Assembly (NCBI RefSeq): GCF_026460985.1
Contig: NZ_JAPKNM010000003.1
Coordinates: 1-46,570 of the forward strand
Reading direction: 5' to 3'
Length of the DNA stretch: 46,570 nt
DNA from: Sphingomonas sp.
Lineage (GTDB): Bacteria > Pseudomonadota > Alphaproteobacteria > Sphingomonadales > Sphingomonadaceae
A program made the position numbers and the translations under genes. This document shows positions 43,598 through 46,570 of the stretch, piece by piece. The notes below the pieces were generated by a model. That model worked only from the letters and a program-made list of their open reading frames with translations. It did not search any database and had not been told where the DNA came from. The stretch's first letter is position 1. Each line of letters begins with the position of its first letter.

Positions 43598-45989
43598 CCC
43601 CCTCGCCCTGGTTTCCTTGATGGTCGCGTCTCCTGCGCTTGCGCAGGAGCGAGCGGCCGAGGTCGACATCGGCGCATCGCGGCTCGACGCCGCGATAAAG
43701 TTGCTCAGCCGGCAGACCGGCGCCAGCATCGGCTTTCGCGAGCCGAAGCTGGCGCATGTGCGCGTGCGCGCGGTGCGGGGGCGGTTCACCGCCTCGCAGG
43801 CGCTCGAGCGGATGCTGGTCGGGATGGAGCTCCGCGCGCGCCGCGTCGCGCCGGCGACCTATCTCGTCGAGCGCTTTGCCGCCCCGCCCGTCGCCAGACG
43901 CACGCGGCCGGCGGCGAGGCCGGTCGTTCAGGCCGAATCCTCGTCCACTCCGGGCGACATCGTGGTGACCGCGACCAAGCGCGACGTGCCGATGAGCGCC
44001 TATCCGGGCGGGGTGCAGATCGTCGCCGGATCGGAGCTTTCCCCTGCCGAAGGCCTGCGCGGGACCGAAGCCATCGAGGCCCGGATCGCCAGCGTGGCCT
44101 CGACGCATCTCGGGCCCGGTCGCAACAAGCTGTTCATCCGCGGCATCGCCGATTCGAGCTTCGTCGGCCCGACCCAGTCGACCGTCGGGCAATATTGGGG
44201 GAACAGCCGCATCACCTATAGCGCGCCCGACCCCAATTTGCGGCTCTACGACGTCAAGAGCATCGAAGTGCTCGAAGGGCCGCAGGGCACGCTTTACGGC
44301 GCCGGATCGCTCGGCGGCGTGGTGCGCGTGGTGCCGCGCTCGCCCGATCTGCGGACGTTCGAAGGCGCGGCCTGGGGCGGGGTGCTGGCGGTCCAGCACG
44401 GCCAGCCCGGCGTCGACGGCGGCGCGATCCTCAACATTCCCCTGAAGGAGGACGTGATCGGCCTTCGCGCGCTCGCCTTCGGATCGATCGAGGGCGGCTA
44501 TATCGACGATGTCGGCCGCGGGCTCGAGGACATCAACCGGGTCCGCACTTTCGGCGGACGCGCGGCGCTCCGCGTCGATCCGGGCGACGGCTGGACGGTC
44601 GACCTGAACGCGGTGGGCCAGCGCATCCATGGCGACGACAGCCAATATGCCGAGCGCAACATCGGCGAGCTCGATCGCGCGAGCGGCATCGCCCAGCCTT
44701 TCCGCAACGATTATTGGTTGGCCGATCTCGTCGCGCGCAAGAACTGGGGGTCGCTCGAGCTGACATCCTCGCTCGGTTATGCCGGTCAATATGTGTTCGA
44801 GCGGTTCGAGGGGCCCGCCTTGAGCGATGCGGGCGATCCCGCGATGCGGCCCGCGGTGAGCGCGCCGACGGCCGCCTATTCACAGGAAAACCGGATCTCG
44901 ATGGTGACCGGCGAGCTCCGGCTGGCTCGGCGCGGGGAGAACGGCACCGGCTGGCTGCTCGCCGCCAGCCTGCTGCGCAACGAGGCACAGACCAATCGCC
45001 GCATGGAGGCCGCTCCGTCGAGGGTGCCGTTGACCGGGGTCACCAATCATGTCGAGGAAGCGACCCTCTACGGCGAGTTCACCGCGGAGCCGATCGAGCA
45101 GTTCACGGTCACCCTGGGAGGGCGGCTGACGCATGCGCGCCTGTCGGGCAGCTCGGAGGACGTGGCGGAGCTGATCGCGTTCCGCGTCGATCCGGGGGCG
45201 CGCGCATCGCGCTCCGAGACGCGCTTCCTCCCCTCCGTCGCCGCAGCCTATCGCGCCGCGGACCGGCTGACCCTGTTCGCGCGATACCAGCAGGGCTTCC
45301 GGCCGGGGGGCATCGCCGTCCGCCGCGAGTTCATCCAGCGCTTCGCCGGGGACCGGGTGTCGACCATGGAGGCGGGCGCGCGCTATCGCAGTCCGGCGCT
45401 CGATCTCGCGGTGAGCGCATCGGCCACGCGCTGGATCGACATCCAGGCGGACCTGGTCGACGGCTTCGGCTTCCCGACCACCGCCAATGCTGGCGACGGT
45501 CGCGTCCTTTCGCTCGGCATGATCGCGCGCTGGCGTCCGATCGCGGGGCTGGAGCTCGACGCGGCGCTGTACCTCAACGACAGCAAGGTGACCGAACGCT
45601 CGCTCGTGACCCTGCCGCTCGAACTGGGGACGGCGGAGATCGAGCGCCTGCCCAACGTCGCCGATGCCAGCGGCAGGCTGGGCTTCGCCTATACCGAATC
45701 GCTGGGCGGCGATCTCGAGCTCAGCGCCAACGGCTATGCGCGCTATGTGGGCAAGTCGACGCTCGGGATAGGTCCGATCCTCGGGCGGCTGCAGGGCGAC
45801 TATCTCGACACGGGCGTCGAGGCCCGCGTCGGCGACGCGCGGCGCGGGATCAGCCTGGCGCTCACCAATCTGCTCGATGCCCGCGGCAATCGCTTCGCAT
45901 TGGGCTCGCCCTTCCTCATCCGCGATCGCGACCAGACCACGCCGCTCAGGCCGCGCAGCATCCGGCTGGGCTTCGACCTGAGCTTCTGA
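43581..45989 (+). CDS. TonB-dependent receptor with STN signalling domain
   Basis: An 802-residue outer-membrane receptor. After a signal peptide (MVRPASPLALVSLMVASPALA) comes an STN domain (~28-97; SRLDAAIKLLSRQTGASIGF, then GRFTASQALERML), the TonB box GDIVVTATKR (125-134), the plug (FIRGIADSSF; DVKSIEVLEGPQGTLYGAGSLGGVVRVV) and a barrel ending SIRLGFDLSF. The STN domain and the FecI-FecR genes upstream make this a signalling receptor that induces its own synthesis. The ligand may be a ferric siderophore or haem-type compound, but is not determinable. ATG 43581 gives the intact signal peptide; the reading frame extends to 43545. Confidence 0.93.
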   Translation: MVRPASPLALVSLMVASPALAQERAAEVDIGASRLDAAIKLLSRQTGASIGFREPKLAHVRVRAVRGRFTASQALERMLVGMELRARRVAPATYLVERFAAPPVARRTRPAARPVVQAESSSTPGDIVVTATKRDVPMSAYPGGVQIVAGSELSPAEGLRGTEAIEARIASVASTHLGPGRNKLFIRGIADSSFVGPTQSTVGQYWGNSRITYSAPDPNLRLYDVKSIEVLEGPQGTLYGAGSLGGVVRVVPRSPDLRTFEGAAWGGVLAVQHGQPGVDGGAILNIPLKEDVIGLRALAFGSIEGGYIDDVGRGLEDINRVRTFGGRAALRVDPGDGWTVDLNAVGQRIHGDDSQYAERNIGELDRASGIAQPFRNDYWLADLVARKNWGSLELTSSLGYAGQYVFERFEGPALSDAGDPAMRPAVSAPTAAYSQENRISMVTGELRLARRGENGTGWLLAASLLRNEAQTNRRMEAAPSRVPLTGVTNHVEEATLYGEFTAEPIEQFTVTLGGRLTHARLSGSSEDVAELIAFRVDPGARASRSETRFLPSVAAAYRAADRLTLFARYQQGFRPGGIAVRREFIQRFAGDRVSTMEAGARYRSPALDLAVSASATRWIDIQADLVDGFGFPTTANAGDGRVLSLGMIARWRPIAGLELDAALYLNDSKVTERSLVTLPLELGTAEIERLPNVADASGRLGFAYTESLGGDLELSANGYARYVGKSTLGIGPILGRLQGDYLDTGVEARVGDARRGISLALTNLLDARGNRFALGSPFLIRDRDQTTPLRPRSIRLGFDLSF

Positions 45990-46104
45990 GTGCTTGCGAG
46001 CCGGGTGGGGCGCTGTCAAAGTCCTGCCAGCTCCCTCTCTCCGCAGGATCCGACATGCGCCTGACCTTCATTCCCGTCCCTTCATCGTTCGGGAGAATCG
46101 GTCG

Positions 46105-46380
46105 ATGACGGCGCTGCGCCTTTCCGACTTCGCGGCCGGCACGGTGTACGACGTTTCCGCAGGCGACGGGGTCTTTCCGCTCGCGCTCGACAAGACGCAG
46201 GCGCTCTCCGATTCGGGGCGCGAAGGCGGGTCGTTCCGGCTCGAATTCCTCGGTCCGAACGAGCCGGTACTGCCGCAGGCGATCTATCGCTTCGCGAGCG
46301 GCGAGGCCGAGCACGAGATCTTCATCGTGCCGATCGCCCGCGGCGAGGGCGGGGTGCGCTACGAGGCGGTCTTCTACTAG
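46105..46380 (+). CDS. Small conserved hypothetical protein (DUF6916-like)
   Basis: A 91-residue soluble protein (MTALRLSDFAAGTVYDVSAG, ending GVRYEAVFY) that looks like a small all-beta domain, with FRLEFLGPNEPVLPQAIYRF and EHEIFIVPIARG. This resembles the DUF6916 group; the match is from memory and tentative. Relatives often lie beside phage-tail-collar-like genes, but none is visible before the window ends. GGGAGA precedes ATG 46105 by eight bases. Confidence 0.65.
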   Translation: MTALRLSDFAAGTVYDVSAGDGVFPLALDKTQALSDSGREGGSFRLEFLGPNEPVLPQAIYRFASGEAEHEIFIVPIARGEGGVRYEAVFY

Positions 46381-46413
46381 GCTGTATCGACATTCAGGCG
46401 AGCGAGGCGTTTC

Positions 46414-46549
46414 AATCCTCCCCCGCCAGGGGGAGGTGGCACGCGCAGCGTGACGGAGGGGGCGGAACCACTGCGCTCAATTAGAGAGGGCATTGCTTAC
46501 CTCCCCCTCCGACGCCTTCGGCGCCACCTCCCCCTGGCGGGGGAGGATT
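46414..46549. repeat. 136-bp palindromic element, copy D
   Basis: Same arms, length and orientation as copy A (10410-10545), with scattered differences in the centre (CCACTGCGCTCAATTAGAGA). It follows the small hypothetical gene by 33 bp. Confidence 0.9.
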
Positions 46550-46570
46550 TTGAATGTCGATCCGTCCTAG

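Overview
The window looks like chromosomal DNA of a GC-rich alphaproteobacterium of the Sphingomonas type. The evidence is the codon usage, the two large TonB-dependent receptors, the hom/glpX neighbourhood, the Wza/Wzz export pair, and many short palindromic intergenic elements. No rRNA, tRNA, CRISPR array, transposase or phage gene was recognised.

Layout. 1-2510 (+): a two-gene ABC-2 exporter, a 52-residue helix-turn-helix-like protein and an overlapping GNAT acetyltransferase. 2503-8600 (-): a secreted CocE-type serine hydrolase, class II fructose-1,6-bisphosphatase (glpX), homoserine dehydrogenase (hom), a 2-oxoglutarate/Fe(II)-type oxygenase and a small lipoprotein. 8694-12233 (+): a Bcr/CflA-type MFS exporter, a very acidic 115-residue protein, a DUF1801/YdeI protein, a lone ExbD and a hot-dog thioesterase. 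12390-15062 (-): PEP carboxylase. 15450-22970 (+): an MpaB/DUF2236 protein, a giant 1761-residue RTX / VCBS-like / beta-helix protein ending in a zincin motif, and a LytTR regulator whose receiver domain has lost its phosphorylation residues. 23205-28277 (-): a 1040-residue TonB-dependent receptor and a GT-C type membrane glycosyltransferase.

28306-41197 is a surface-polysaccharide locus. rfbF and rfbG (+) should make CDP-4-keto-6-deoxyglucose. Facing them is a ten-gene minus-strand operon starting at 41197. In order it encodes an HpcH/HpaI-type aldolase, an inositol-monophosphatase-family phosphatase, Wza-like and Wzz/KpsE-like export proteins, a GT2 glycosyltransferase, a GT87-like membrane protein, an NAD-dependent epimerase, an acetolactate-synthase-like TPP enzyme, GtrA and a SAM methyltransferase. 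Every junction except the first is a 4-bp stop/start overlap. I infer that the TPP enzyme adds a pyruvate-derived branch to the CDP-keto sugar, as YerE does in yersiniose synthesis, with the epimerase and methyltransferase finishing the sugar. GtrA, GT2 and the membrane glycosyltransferases would transfer it across the membrane. No rfbH, Wzx, Wzy, priming transferase or tyrosine kinase is present in the window.

41334-46380 (+): an M23 peptidase, then a FecI-type sigma factor, a FecR anti-sigma factor and an STN-domain TonB-dependent receptor (a cell-surface signalling set), and a small conserved hypothetical protein.

Repeats. A 136-bp element with perfect 27-bp terminal inverted repeats occurs in three full copies (10410, 15210, 46414), one 125-bp variant (12260) and a partial copy at base 1. 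Three other families of inverted repeats lie between genes. One of them encodes the C-terminal tail of RfbG.
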